Both the position numbers and the translations under genes were made by a program. The notes under the pieces are model-generated. The model saw only the letters and a list, made by a program, of their open reading frames with translations, had not been told where the DNA came from and did not search any database. Below are positions 63,759 through 64,000 of a stretch of 64,000 nt of DNA, in pieces. The first letter of the stretch is position 1; every line of letters begins with the position of its first letter. Source of the stretch: Permianibacter aggregans (GTDB lineage Bacteria; Pseudomonadota; Gammaproteobacteria; Enterobacterales; Permianibacteraceae); contig NZ_CP037953.1 of assembly GCF_009756665.1 (NCBI RefSeq), forward strand, positions 1,364,001 through 1,428,000. Reading direction: 5' to 3'.

Positions 63759-64000
63759 TCACTCTTCCTCGCTTTCTGCATCCAAGTCATCGAACAAGTC
63801 ATCCTTTGCTGAGCGCTGCAACTGAGTCGGATGCGAGGCATCGTAAACGGCTTTCAGCTTCTGCACGGCAACGTGAGTGTAAATCGCCGTGGTCGTCAGT
63901 TCCGAGTGGCCGAGCATCGCCTGGATAAAGCGGATATCAGCACCGTTCTCCAGCATGTGTGTGGCCATCGCGTGGCGGAACAGATGACAGGAACCGTGGG
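63759..64000 (-). CDS. Tyrosine recombinase, copy 2, 5' part outside window
   Basis: The last 80 codons of a recombinase identical to that at 55008-56042, from the [12 protein letters not shown] motif to the acidic tail DLDAESEEE. The rest lies beyond base 64000. Whether it is a complete second gene cannot be seen. Confidence 0.85.
   Translation of the reverse strand, partial: HGSCHLFRHAMATHMLENGADIRFIQAMLGHSELTTTAIYTHVAVQKLKAVYDASHPTQLQRSAKDDLFDDLDAESEEE

Larger units (their letters stand above)
62418..64000. repeat. Direct repeat copy 2 (at least 1583 bp, runs off the window)
   Basis: Identical to 53667-55249 at an offset of 8751. The left boundary is inside the Rhs core of tip 2; the right boundary is not reached. 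That it still matches at the last base suggests the unit continues with the rest of the recombinase gene and perhaps a second primase gene. Confidence 0.95.

Overview
The window looks like a chromosomal segment of a free-living gammaproteobacterium of moderate to high GC. Housekeeping blocks follow gammaproteobacterial order: leuS-lptE-holA-nadD-rsfS-rlmH-mrdA-rodA-mltB-rlpA-dacA-(dat)-ybeD-lipB-lipA on the minus strand, and dnaB and alr close together. Lipoproteins with lipoboxes and outer-membrane assembly genes confirm a Gram-negative cell. I do not name a genus.

Layout. 1-3041: 3' part of fbp, a TrmH-family rRNA/tRNA methyltransferase, and small stress-type genes (PspC, CsbD, a lipoprotein). 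3083-4409: an intact IS256-family element with perfect 8-bp target duplication. 4450-5864: a decayed second pspC copy and a visibly AT-richer minus-strand trio (small Cys peptide, Cys-pair protein, membrane thioredoxin-like protein). 6036-8721: a glutamine-synthetase-family enzyme and a serine hydrolase lipoprotein. 8841-23435: the long cell-wall / lipoylation / ribosome / NAD / LPS / leucyl-tRNA block, mostly 4-bp overlaps or short gaps. 23698-31239: an ElyC-like gene, an IS4-family element sitting inside a short inverted-repeat element, a 1388-aa Reg_prop-PAS-GGDEF-EAL sensor, and alr. 31413-35354: a LytS/LytTR-type two-component operon with three membrane-protein genes, placed between alr and dnaB. 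35662-48737: dnaB, a periplasmic binding protein, secreted peptidases and esterase, a PDZ protein, a protein made largely of 9-residue tandem repeats, and a PAS histidine kinase.

48774-64000 is accessory DNA. It starts with a broken REP-associated transposase (RAYT) bracketed by inverted REP hairpins. Next is a two-gene DDE transposase + AAA ATPase transposon whose right end has cut off a neighbouring gene. After it comes an unusual region: an exact 1583-bp sequence (53667-55249) recurs at 62418-64000, exactly 8751 bp away and running off the window. Each copy carries the 3' part of a tyrosine recombinase gene, about 860 bp of hairpin-rich non-coding DNA, a 73-codon ORF and the start of a short Rhs-core ORF. 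Identity stops inside the Rhs core, after which the two copies encode different toxin-like tips, each followed by a different likely immunity gene (DUF4272 protein; lipoprotein). Between the copies lie a 1013-aa primase/ATPase, a complete tyrosine recombinase, an XRE regulator, BrnTA toxin-antitoxin and a membrane protein.

The best candidate for an undescribed system is this tandem arrangement of recombinase-linked units with exchangeable Rhs toxin tips and immunity genes. Repeat identity, gene order and tip divergence are read directly; the cassette-swapping function is inference. Several genes carry frame breaks at mononucleotide runs (IS4 transposase, DUF2306 gene twice, XRE remnant), which may be real decay or base-calling errors.
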